DNA of 8,614 nt from Gammaproteobacteria bacterium (GTDB taxonomy: Bacteria; Pseudomonadota; Gammaproteobacteria; Steroidobacterales; JACDCP01), in contig JACDCP010000134.1 of assembly GCA_013817465.1 (NCBI GenBank), positions 1 to 8,614 on the forward strand, written 5' to 3'. Below the pieces are notes generated by a model, which saw only the letters and a list, made by a program, of their open reading frames with translations, did not search any database and was not told where the DNA came from. The position numbers and the translations under genes were made by a program. Below are positions 1-6,069 of the stretch, piece by piece. Numbering within the stretch: position 1 is the stretch's first letter; every line of letters starts with the position of its first letter.

Positions 1-314
1 CACAGCGAGAAGTTCACCAGGGTGAACACGAGCAGGATGATGAAGCTCGTGATTTCCGCCAGGGTGACCATCGGCAGCCACAAAGCCAGAATCAGCACGA
101 CGGCCGTCACGATCGCGGTCGCAGCCAGCGATGTGCGCGTGCGCGGGTTCACTGCCGCGAAGTACCGAAGTCCCAGGCCTCGCGATCCCATGCCGTACAA
201 AACCCGCGAGGCCATCATGATCTGCACGAGCGCCCCGTTGGTGACGGCAATCAGGCTGATGGCGGCTGCCTTCGCCGAGCCGAGTTCTTCAGAGCGATGC
301 CGGTATTCGGTAAT
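1..314 (-). pseudogene. APC-family amino acid permease, 5'-truncated remnant, also cut by the window edge
   Basis: Reading the minus strand from 314 down to 1 gives one open frame of about 104 codons. It includes AVTNGALVQIMMASRVLYGM, then FAAVNPRTRTSLAATAIVTA, then a hydrophobic stretch with LWLPMVTLAEITSFIILLVF. Such segments are typical of APC-superfamily amino acid permeases, which are inner-membrane transporters with about 12 helices; this part corresponds to the middle of such a protein, around helices 8-10. A TAA at 315-317 closes the frame upstream, and no ATG or GTG precedes the conserved block. A complete gene would need roughly 250 more N-terminal residues, but the next gene begins only 65 bases away. 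I therefore read it as a truncated gene, not a functional one. What happens to the C-terminus lies outside the window. The substrate cannot be told. Confidence 0.75.
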
Positions 315-382
315 TTAACGCCTCGGGTGATAATGCGACCGTCAACCGGGTCTTACTTGACAATTACGCGGGCGAATAAAGG

Positions 383-907
383 ATGGTGAACCTGGTGAAG
401 TTCATTTTTGCAGTCATCACGCTGGCTGCGACCTCCCACTGTGTCCCGCCGGCCGATGCGAAGCCTGCGGCGGAATTCACTCACACCGACCCTCAGACCT
501 GGATAAATTCCGATCCGCTCACGCTGGAATCACTACGCGGCCGCGTCGTGCTGATCGACTTCTGGGCGTTCGAGTGCTGGAACTGCTATCGGTCATTTCC
601 GTGGCTGAACAGCCTGGAGGAGAAGTTCGAAGGTGAGCCGTTCACGATCGTCGGCGTGCACAGCCCGGAATTCGAGCGTGAGAAGAACATCGACAGCGTG
701 CGTGAAAAAGCGCGCGAATTCGATCTGAAGCATCCGATCATGATCGACAACGACCATTCGTATTGGCGGGCCATCGGCAACCGCTTCTGGCCGGCGTATT
801 ACCTGATCGACAAGCAGGGTCAGATTCGCGAGGTATTCATCGGCGAGACGCACGCGGGCGATAAAAGAGCGCAGCAAGTCGAGGCAGCCATCGAAGCGTT
901 ATTCTGA
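383..907 (+). CDS. Exported TlpA/DipZ-like thioredoxin-fold protein
   Basis: This 174-residue protein has a basic and hydrophobic N-terminus (about residues 1-26, ending ADA) that looks like a Sec signal peptide. The cysteine at residue 20 is preceded by TSH, a poor lipobox. The mature part is a thioredoxin fold: VVLIDFWAFECWNC places the active-site pair at C65 and C68 (CWNC), GVHSPEFEREK follows, and WPAYYLID carries the cis-proline at about P137. The pattern FW-x-x-x-C-x-N-C together with GVHSPE and the WPAYYLID block most resembles the C-terminal periplasmic domain of DipZ/TlpA proteins. The likely role is periplasmic thiol-disulfide exchange or reduction; the client is unknown. No CcdA/DsbD-type membrane partner lies nearby. 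AAAGG directly abuts the ATG at 383, so GTG at 386 or 395 is a possible alternative start. The family is sure, the exact role is not. Confidence 0.85.
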   Translation: MVNLVKFIFAVITLAATSHCVPPADAKPAAEFTHTDPQTWINSDPLTLESLRGRVVLIDFWAFECWNCYRSFPWLNSLEEKFEGEPFTIVGVHSPEFEREKNIDSVREKAREFDLKHPIMIDNDHSYWRAIGNRFWPAYYLIDKQGQIREVFIGETHAGDKRAQQVEAAIEALF

Positions 908-1012
908 TTTCTCGAGCAGTTGAGAACGCGACATACGAGAACAGAAATGGATTCGCGATGCTAAACTGCACCTCCAGCGCGCACGCGAGCATCAGGTTCC
1001 GGTCATATCGAT

Positions 1013-2458
1013 ATGGCATCGCGAAACGCGCCGAAGATCATCGCCATCGGCCTCGACTCCGCCGACCCGGATTTGCTGGTCCGGTGGAGCGACGCCGATG
1101 CGCTGCCCAACCTGGCAGCGCTCCGGGCTCAGGGAGTATGGGGCCCGCTCAAAACGCCCGAAGGACTGGCCGATGATGCCGTATGGCCGTCGTTCTCGAC
1201 GTGTGTGTCGCCGGCCCGTCATGGGCGTTACCACTTCAAGGCGACGTTGCCCGGGTCATACGCTGCTCCCAGGTTTCGCGATCACCACTTCTGCCGAACG
1301 CCATTCTGGGCATCTCTCAGCGACGCCGGTAAGCGTGTCGCCATTCTCGACGTTCCGAAAAGCCCACGCGCATCCCGGATAAATGGCGTTCAGCTCACGG
1401 ACTGGCGCGTGCATGGCCGGGACGACAAAACACGTAGCATACCGGCCCTGCTGGCCGGGACCCTGTTGGGCCGCTTCGGGGAAGACCGGACCGACCGACC
1501 CGGCAGCGGCGAATTCCAGTGCAACACCGCCCTGCCGAATGAACAGATGCGCCGCGACTTCATGGAGCGATTGAAACGCAGTGTCCACGACAAAACTATC
1601 CTGGCCGAAGAACTTTTGGCTCGAGAGCCCTGGGACCTCTTGCTCGTGGTATTCAAGGAGAGTCACTGCGCGGGGCACCAGTGCTGGCCGCCGGGGCCGG
1701 ACTTGCGTGAAATCTACGCGACCCTCGATTCGAGTATCGGCCGTCTGCTGCGTTTCGCGGGCCGGGAAACGACGGTGCTCGTATTCTCGAACCTTGGAAT
1801 GCGCGCCAACCACACGGGCAACCACCTGCTTGACGGAATCCTGCGCCGGCTCGAACGCCGGTGCAGGTCGCGCCGGGACAATGCACGAATCGCGGCCGAT
1901 ATTTTCTACCACCGTGCACGTAACCGCCTGGGCCGTCCTGCCGCCACCAGCCGGCACCGCCTGCGTTGCGCGTTCGTTCTCGATCACAACGAAGTCAGCG
2001 GCGCGATTCGCGTGAACCTCGCCGGCCGGGAACCTGATGGCCGCATCCAGTCCGGCGCCGAGTTGACAGCGCTTCTTCGCTTCCTCGAGGCCGAGCTTTG
2101 CGCGCTGATCGATCCCGCCACGGGCCGCCGGATCGTCGACAAGGTAATACGAACCGCCGATCGATTCGAAGGCGAAAACGCTGACCAACTGCCCGATCTG
2201 CTCGTCGTATGGGCACGCGAGCAGCCCATCACGGCCGCAACGTCCGCGACGATTGGTACCGTCACGGCACTGCTACCCGACTATCGGCCGGGCAACCACA
2301 TCCCCGGCGGGAGTTATTTTGCTTGCGGGCCCGGGATCCACGCCGACCCGGCACCGCATCCGGCTTCGATCGTGGACATCGGTCCGACAATCGCGAAGTT
2401 GCTGGGCACTCAGCTCCCCGGCGTCGACGGCCAGCCCATCCCGGTCGTCGGTGGATGA
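1013..2458 (+). CDS. Alkaline phosphatase superfamily protein (type I phosphodiesterase/nucleotide pyrophosphatase-like)
   Basis: A 481-residue protein. AIGLDSADPDLL near residues 11-22 carries the first metal-ligand aspartate (D15). VWPSFSTCVSPARHG (57-71) corresponds to the nucleophile region, though the nucleophile itself cannot be fixed by eye. KESHCAGHQCW (215-225) is the E/D-x-H-x-x-G-H metal motif. YRPGNHIPGGSYFACGPGI near the end carries the late ligand histidine, followed by the usual ending PGVDGQPIP. The family hydrolyses phosphodiester or phosphomonoester bonds using two metal ions; here the substrate is unknown. In the motif normally reading S-x-H-G-M or S-D-H-G-M this protein has SNLGM (259-263), so the ligand histidine is leucine. 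Residues 280-325 are arginine-rich and poorly conserved. There is no signal peptide, so it is probably cytoplasmic. The ATG at 1013 lacks a strong ribosome binding site. It is likely transcribed separately from the gene 105 bases upstream. Confidence 0.8.
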   Translation: MASRNAPKIIAIGLDSADPDLLVRWSDADALPNLAALRAQGVWGPLKTPEGLADDAVWPSFSTCVSPARHGRYHFKATLPGSYAAPRFRDHHFCRTPFWASLSDAGKRVAILDVPKSPRASRINGVQLTDWRVHGRDDKTRSIPALLAGTLLGRFGEDRTDRPGSGEFQCNTALPNEQMRRDFMERLKRSVHDKTILAEELLAREPWDLLLVVFKESHCAGHQCWPPGPDLREIYATLDSSIGRLLRFAGRETTVLVFSNLGMRANHTGNHLLDGILRRLERRCRSRRDNARIAADIFYHRARNRLGRPAATSRHRLRCAFVLDHNEVSGAIRVNLAGREPDGRIQSGAELTALLRFLEAELCALIDPATGRRIVDKVIRTADRFEGENADQLPDLLVVWAREQPITAATSATIGTVTALLPDYRPGNHIPGGSYFACGPGIHADPAPHPASIVDIGPTIAKLLGTQLPGVDGQPIPVVGG

Positions 2459-2496
2459 GGCTGTGCGCGAATCACTGGATTTACCGCCGGTCATCG

Positions 2497-2542
2497 TTTT
2501 CGCAGATAATGACGGCGATTTTTCGCAGATAATGACGGCGAT
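2497..2542 (+). repeat. Perfect 23-bp tandem duplication before yceH
   Basis: Bases 2497-2519 and 2520-2542 are identical, starting TTTTCGCAGATAATG and ending ACGGCGAT. Each copy contains a TAATG. The first-copy ATG (2509) opens a 7-codon frame that stops at the TAA of the second copy (2530-2532), and that stop overlaps the second-copy ATG (2532). The second-copy frame (MTAMEHRA) stops at TGA 2556-2558, overlapping the GTG start of yceH at 2555. The duplication thus sits in the 5' leader of yceH, 39 bases after the phosphodiesterase stop. It is most simply a replication-slippage product. Confidence 0.9.
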
Positions 2543-2554
2543 GGAGCATCGCGC

Positions 2555-3241
2555 GTGAAAGTCGAGCTGACGCCGCTGGAGGGTCGCGTCATCGGCGCGC
2601 TGATCGAGAAAGAGATCACCACGCCGGACCAGTATCCGCTGTCGCTGAACGCGCTCCTCAACGCCTGCAATCAGAAGAGCAACCGCGATCCGGTGCTCAA
2701 GCTCGACGAAGAGACGGTGCAGGCGACCGTCGATGCCCTGAAGAAGAAGTACCTGGTCGCCGAGAAGTCAGGCTTCGGCAGCCGCGTGCCGAAGTTTCAC
2801 CACCGCTTCTTCAATCACGAGTTCGGTGATTTCCGTTTCGACCCGCGCCAGACAGCCATCGTCTGCGAGCTGCTGCTGCGCGGTCCGCAGACGCCGGGTG
2901 AGCTGCGCGGGCGTGCTCAGCGGCTGGCGAAATTTGCGGATGTGGCGGAGGTCGAGGCGACGCTGCAGGAGCTGATGGCATCCGAACACGGGCCGTTCGT
3001 AATCCGGCTGGCGCGCGAGCCGGGCCGCCGCGAATCCCGTTACGCCCAGCTTCTGACCGGTGAGATCGATGTGCAGACCGCGGTGCCGCCGCTACCCGAG
3101 GTAACGACAGAGTCGAGAGGCTCAACGGGTGAGCGTCTGCGCGGCCTGGAGGCCACTGTCGAGGCGTTGAGCCGCGAAGTCGAGTCGCTGCGCCAAGCCG
3201 TGGACAAGCTCAGCACCACTGGCGGTGACGAGCACCGCTGA
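2555..3241 (+). CDS. yceH: YceH family protein (DUF480), double winged-helix
   Basis: This 228-residue protein matches the YceH/DUF480 family over its whole length. The opening VELTPLEGRVIGALIEKE is followed by TTPDQYPLSLNALLNACNQK and SNRDPV, the family's best-conserved blocks. Two winged-helix domains occupy roughly residues 1-90 and 95-170; the second contains LLLRGPQTPGELRGRA. The last 40 residues are a predicted coiled coil (LRGLEATVEALSREVESL). The fold suggests nucleic-acid or protein binding; the cellular role is not established. The chosen start is the GTG at 2555, the first residue of the conserved N-terminus. It overlaps the TGA of a short upstream frame (GTGA), which could allow translational coupling. 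No strong Shine-Dalgarno is visible. A degraded second copy of its 3' end lies at 5645-5871. Confidence 0.93.
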   Translation: MKVELTPLEGRVIGALIEKEITTPDQYPLSLNALLNACNQKSNRDPVLKLDEETVQATVDALKKKYLVAEKSGFGSRVPKFHHRFFNHEFGDFRFDPRQTAIVCELLLRGPQTPGELRGRAQRLAKFADVAEVEATLQELMASEHGPFVIRLAREPGRRESRYAQLLTGEIDVQTAVPPLPEVTTESRGSTGERLRGLEATVEALSREVESLRQAVDKLSTTGGDEHR

Positions 3242-3257
3242 GCACGGGCAGCGGTTT
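3234..3257 (+). terminator. Possible yceH terminator hairpin
   Basis: ACCGCTG (3234-3240) and CAGCGGT (3249-3255) form a perfect 7-bp inverted repeat with an 8-base loop. It overlaps the yceH stop codon and is followed by only a short TTT. The position is right for transcript termination, but the U tract is weak. Confidence 0.35.
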
Positions 3258-3515
3258 ATCCGTTGCCAACGGTGGCGCCGACGCTAACGCTATCGGAGCG
3301 AGGCGATAGTAGCCGAGCACGACGTGGGATCTGCAGCCACTTGATGACGAACGGTCGGCGCCGTGCCGATCTCGCGACTCCCGCGCGGCCAGATAGCCCT
3401 CACGGACAGGCAGGGGTAGTCGAGGGTTGGGCGCGATCCCGTATATGCCGTGATCCCATCCGAGAACAAAAGCATCGGTTTCTCTGGTCTTCAGCTTGCG
3501 CTTGTCGCCGCCCAT
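3256..3515 (-). pseudogene. Small unrecognised gene, probably frameshifted
   Basis: I do not recognise this as a named family. From an ATG at 3515-3513, the minus strand reads MGGDKRKLKTRETDAFVLGW, continuing with DHGIYG and VREGYLAARESRDRHGADR. After about 3351 this frame loses protein-like character. The adjacent frame continues plausibly with PFVIKWLQIPRRARLLSPRS and stops at TAA 3258-3256. Joining the two frames across a one-base shift gives a basic protein of about 86 residues. A GGGGA lies about 9 bases before the ATG, a reasonable ribosome binding site. The gene is co-oriented with and about 150 bases downstream of the HipA-like kinase gene, and converges with yceH, ending 14 bases from its stop. 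That it is or was a real gene rests on composition and on the continuity of the two halves, not on a family match. A chance open frame remains possible. Confidence 0.35.
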
Positions 3516-3641
3516 CGGACACGATCCCCGCGAAATCAACGCGGCTGCCGTCACAGCGCATATAGGGACAGGGTTCATGAAAGATTGCCGTGAAACGCCG
3601 ACAATGGATGCGACGCGATTCACGATCCGGCCAATTCAGAG

Positions 3642-3664
3642 CCGCGTGTGGATCAGCCACGCGG
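3642..3664 (-). terminator. Possible terminator hairpin after the HipA-like gene
   Basis: CCGCGTG (3642-3648) and CACGCGG (3658-3664) form a perfect 7-bp GC-rich inverted repeat with a 9-base loop. It starts one base past the stop codon of the minus-strand kinase gene (3666-3668). There is no following T run on the minus strand, so intrinsic termination would be weak. It could instead act as a 3'-end stabilising stem. Confidence 0.35.
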
Positions 3665-3665
3665 A

Positions 3666-5504
3666 TCACGCAAATGACCCGACCCGCGTCCGGCAGATTT
3701 CGAGCATCCGCTCGGCCATCTTCTCTCCTTCGGGGCCGTAGTCCGCCAGCTTCGGCAGTTCGATCCGTTCGATGGCCCGGGCCATCCGCTCCAGCAGATC
3801 ATCTATTGCGGCATCCGCATCCGCCAGTCTCAAGCCGGCGGTGCCGGCGAGCGTGCGGAAGTCCGCCCGACGCAACTTGTCATCCCTGCCGTTCAGCCTG
3901 AGCGCCATGCGGTCCCGTGCAAGCCGCGGAAACACGCGCGTGGTCACTGCGTCATAGAGCGGAGCCACGCGGACGGAGCGAAATTGCTCATCTCCCGGCT
4001 CGGCCGTCTTCAGGAGCGCCATGTTCTTGAGGTGCATGTCGCCGTCGGCAATCAGCCAGGCGAAAAGCGCGCGCCTGAGGATGACGAGAAGATCCTCTTC
4101 CGGTGCGGTCGACAGCGGCCGGATAGCACGGGCAACTCGCTCGATCGTTGCGTCATATTTCGCTTCAGTGGGCAGGTTGAGAACGGAACAAAAGTCCTCG
4201 AGCGCCAGCATGCGCCGGTCGTCGCGACTTTCGCGGAGATCGAAACGCTCGACGATCAATGCCGGCGGCATGCCGTCCGGCATGCCGACGAGCGCTGTCG
4301 CCGGAGCGGCAAATCCAGCCGTTCGGCCAAGCGCCGACGCCAGCCATTCGATGATCGGCAGCGCTTCGAATCCGCTCGTGCCCGCAGGCTTGAGGATGTG
4401 CGTGAATGGTTTGCCGGTGCTCGGCGACAGTGCGCCGGCTGAATCGAGGTACATCGGCGCCTTGATCTGGATGCCCGACAGGCGCGGAGTGTCGGCGCGT
4501 TCGTAAATCTGCGCGAGGTTGCGCTCGAAGCTGCCTTCGATGTCGCTCCGTCCGGGCCCGGCGTAAGTACCGATGAACACACCGTCTTGCGAGTATCGGT
4601 CGAGGCGCGTCAAGAGCACATCCGGCGGCAGCGCCGAGAGCTCGGCCCGACGCTCGACGATCGTGATGTTCGACATATACCGTTTGCCCGAGCGCAGCAT
4701 CGCTCGTTCGTCGCGATCGTTGAGGACGGCTTCGAGCCAGCCTTCCGGCAGCAGCGAGACAATGAAGGGCGGCAGCTTGCCCGGCGTCGTCTGTCGAACG
4801 AGAGGAGGCCCACCCGTTTCGACAGGATGCCAGCGCCATTCGAACCCATCGTGAGTCAAGTGGCCGATGAGATCATGGTGCCAGGCGACGATTAGGTCCA
4901 GTGCCGCTTCGTTGCGCACCGTTGCGGCGGATGGACGGCGTAGCAGGAAGCGTTCGGCGTGCTCGCCTTCGCGATACCATTGGTTCTCGCGGGCCAGCGC
5001 ACAGACCGCATCGGCGGCGCCTCGAGGATTGCCATACTCTTCGATCAGACGCGCTGCGATCGCCTCACGCATTGTTTCGTCTACCGAGGCGGCGTGTTCG
5101 CTGCGCAGGCGGAAGGCTTCGAGGAAACGCTGGCGGATCGATGACACGTCGACGCGGAATTCGCCCATCCCGTCGTCGATCACTGCCGAGCTGACAGAGG
5201 CGCGTTCAGGCGCAGTGTTCTGGATGATCTCCAGCGCCCGGATACGGGTTCGCTGCGAGCGCCGCCCGCTCAGAAAGAGTCGCCCGTCACGGGTGGGTCC
5301 CAGCAGGACAGCGCTGGCGGCAGAGAGATAGGCGCGCGGATAAAGGTATCTGGCAATGCGGACAGCATGCTTCAGAACGGTCGCGTCGATGTCGTCGCCT
5401 GAATCGACGTAGATGCCGCGCATGAGCTGCACCAGCTTGCCCGTCTGAGCCTGGTAGTGGCTGCGGGTCTTATCGAGGGTTTCGCCGACCAGATGAAGAG
5501 ACAT
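3666..5504 (-). CDS. HipA-family serine/threonine kinase with AbiEi-like N-terminal region
   Basis: A 612-residue protein. Residues 1-100 resemble AbiEi-type antitoxin regions: GKLVQLMRGIYVD (22-34) like a winged-helix wing, then LYPRAYLSAASAVLLGP and GRLFLSGRR. Residues 240-612 are a HipA-type kinase: LLPEGWLEAVL (251-261), LSGIQIKAP (342-350), HILKP with K372 as the probable ATP lysine, VERFD (418-422), the catalytic loop ADGDMHLKN (486-494; D489, N494), and VAPLYDAVTT with the metal-binding D518. All key kinase residues are present, so activity is expected. HipA kinases phosphorylate aminoacyl-tRNA synthetases and arrest growth; the target here is unknown. HipA averages about 440 residues, so the N-terminus is an addition. 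No HipB-like gene is adjacent. TAG lies two codons before the ATG at 5504, fixing the start; no Shine-Dalgarno is seen. Two palindromes lie directly upstream. Confidence 0.88.
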   Translation of the reverse strand: MSLHLVGETLDKTRSHYQAQTGKLVQLMRGIYVDSGDDIDATVLKHAVRIARYLYPRAYLSAASAVLLGPTRDGRLFLSGRRSQRTRIRALEIIQNTAPERASVSSAVIDDGMGEFRVDVSSIRQRFLEAFRLRSEHAASVDETMREAIAARLIEEYGNPRGAADAVCALARENQWYREGEHAERFLLRRPSAATVRNEAALDLIVAWHHDLIGHLTHDGFEWRWHPVETGGPPLVRQTTPGKLPPFIVSLLPEGWLEAVLNDRDERAMLRSGKRYMSNITIVERRAELSALPPDVLLTRLDRYSQDGVFIGTYAGPGRSDIEGSFERNLAQIYERADTPRLSGIQIKAPMYLDSAGALSPSTGKPFTHILKPAGTSGFEALPIIEWLASALGRTAGFAAPATALVGMPDGMPPALIVERFDLRESRDDRRMLALEDFCSVLNLPTEAKYDATIERVARAIRPLSTAPEEDLLVILRRALFAWLIADGDMHLKNMALLKTAEPGDEQFRSVRVAPLYDAVTTRVFPRLARDRMALRLNGRDDKLRRADFRTLAGTAGLRLADADAAIDDLLERMARAIERIELPKLADYGPEGEKMAERMLEICRTRVGSFA

Positions 5505-5507
5505 TGT

Positions 5508-5542
5508 CTAACTATCACGTATATGAAACACGCGAAGGTTAG
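5508..5542. promoter_or_regulatory. Operator-like palindrome 1, next to the HipA-like start codon
   Basis: CTAACTATCACGTAT (5508-5522) and ACACGCGAAGGTTAG (5528-5542) are inverted repeats matching at 11 of 15 positions around a 5-base centre (ATGAA). The site begins 4 bases upstream of the kinase ATG, where a bound repressor would block transcription or initiation. Its layout and sequence resemble palindrome 2 (21 of 30 aligned bases identical), which suggests one DNA-binding protein recognises both. The AbiEi-like N-terminus of the kinase is the obvious candidate. Confidence 0.55.
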
Positions 5543-5577
5543 CACTCCCCATTGTCCTTATCCAATAGGTTCTCTGA

Positions 5578-5606
5578 ACTTTCGTGTATTTCAGATACGC
5601 GAAAGT
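5578..5606. promoter_or_regulatory. Operator-like palindrome 2 upstream of the HipA-like gene
   Basis: ACTTTCGTGTAT (5578-5589) and ATACGCGAAAGT (5595-5606) are inverted repeats matching at 11 of 12 positions, with a 5-base centre (TTCAG). It lies 74 bases upstream of the kinase start and shares the half-site ACGCGAA and the spacing of palindrome 1. The pair is typical of autoregulated toxin-antitoxin operators. No convincing -35/-10 pair could be fixed between them. Confidence 0.6.
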
Positions 5607-5644
5607 CAGGATCGGTCATCAAGGACTGCGTTGGACACGAGGTT

Positions 5645-5871
5645 CCGCCGGCTGGCTCGCGAGCCGGCCGCCGCGAGTCCTGTTACGCTCAGCTCCGGAT
5701 CGGCGAAATCGACGAGCAGATCGCTGCAGCCGCCGACGGATGCGACGTCGGAATCGAGAGCTCGAAGACCGAGCTGCTCAGCGAGTTGGACACCGTCGAC
5801 GCACCGAGCCGCGAAGCGAACCGCCGCGCGAGGCCATGGGCAAGTTTACCGCCGGCTGCGAGCAGCGTTGA
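5645..5871 (+). pseudogene. Decayed copy of the yceH 3' end
   Basis: This stretch aligns with the last 240 bases of the intact yceH gene (3003-3241). Bases 5649-5693 are nearly identical to it apart from a one-base deletion around 5666 and four substitutions. Translated piecewise it gives RRLAREP in one frame, AGRRESCYAQLRIGEIDEQ in the next, then LDTVDAPSREA, and after a further shift REAMGKFTAGCEQR ending in TGA at 5869-5871. The intact protein has IRLAREPGRRESRYAQLLTG, LEATVEALSREV and LRQAVDKLSTTGGDEHR in the same order. No N-terminal two-thirds is present, and there are at least two frame disruptions, so it is nonfunctional. It lies just beyond the upstream region of the divergent kinase gene. 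Confidence 0.8.
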
Positions 5872-6014
5872 GTACTTCCTGAGACTTCCTCCCGCTCGTT
5901 ATCGCTAAGCGCGGCGCGGGTCACCAGCATGCACATTGCAAAGGGCAGATGCAGCCTCCCGGTCCATTAGCATACGAACACTGCAAATCAAACGGTTGGC
6001 GGCACAAAGGTGGC
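5872..6014. other. Intergenic stretch with nothing recognised
   Basis: Between the yceH remnant and the promoter of the toxin-antitoxin pair I see no protein-like frame, no strong hairpin and no repeat. Together with the operator region and the remnant, it completes the 565 bases between the kinase start and the antitoxin start. Confidence 0.5.
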
Positions 6015-6043
6015 TTGACTGGCTGCCACAGGCAAACTAGCCT
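6015..6043 (+). promoter_or_regulatory. Probable promoter of the toxin-antitoxin operon
   Basis: TTGACT (6015-6020) matches the -35 consensus at five of six positions. A 17-base spacer follows, then TAGCCT (6038-6043), a fair -10. The antitoxin ATG is 27 bases further on, and GGAG at 6059-6062 lies at ribosome-binding distance. Confidence 0.5.
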
Positions 6044-6045
6044 GT
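6028..6045. promoter_or_regulatory. Operator-like palindrome overlapping the -10 element
   Basis: ACAGGC (6028-6033) and GCCTGT (6040-6045) form a perfect 6-bp inverted repeat around AAACTA. It covers the proposed -10 element. Type II antitoxins commonly repress their own promoter from such sites; this site is an inference from position and symmetry. Confidence 0.4.
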
Positions 6046-6069
6046 TTCTGCAAGGATCGGAGCTGCATT

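Noticed and set aside
306..334. GATAAT (329-334) as a -10 for the thioredoxin-like gene
   Set aside because: The hexamer is good, but no acceptable -35 lies 16-18 bases upstream, so a promoter call is not supported.
357..385. TTGACA at 357-362 as the -35 of the thioredoxin-like gene
   Set aside because: A 17-base spacer would put the -10 on AGGATG, overlapping the start codon with no match to TATAAT. It would only work if a GTG further in is the start.
959..967. Extended -10-like TGCTAAACT before the phosphodiesterase gene
   Set aside because: Only four of six -10 positions match, and there is no recognisable -35.
1256..2188. Long 310-codon open frame on the minus strand inside the phosphodiesterase gene
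   Set aside because: It lies wholly antisense to a gene with clear superfamily motifs and its translation resembles no family; it is a GC-rich shadow frame.
2457..2558. Possible extension of the phosphodiesterase through a frameshift into VIVFADNDGDFSQIM
   Set aside because: The protein already ends with the usual family ending PGVDGQPIP, and the apparent extension is made of the 23-bp duplication.
3290..3309. Inverted repeat CTATCG-8-CGATAG
   Set aside because: Six-base arms without a T tract and inside the possible small gene; no functional argument.
3528..3544. Short palindrome CCGCG-7-CGCGG
   Set aside because: Five-base GC arms are common by chance at this base composition and there is no T run or partner site.
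5530..5580. HipB-like operator TATCCN8GGATA near TTATCCAATAGG
   Set aside because: Spacing and second half do not match the HipB consensus, and the two larger palindromes flank it more convincingly.
5505..5640. Transposon terminal inverted repeats at the edge of the kinase segment
   Set aside because: The repeats here are tightly spaced operator-like palindromes with no matching partner at 3241-3665 and no transposase.
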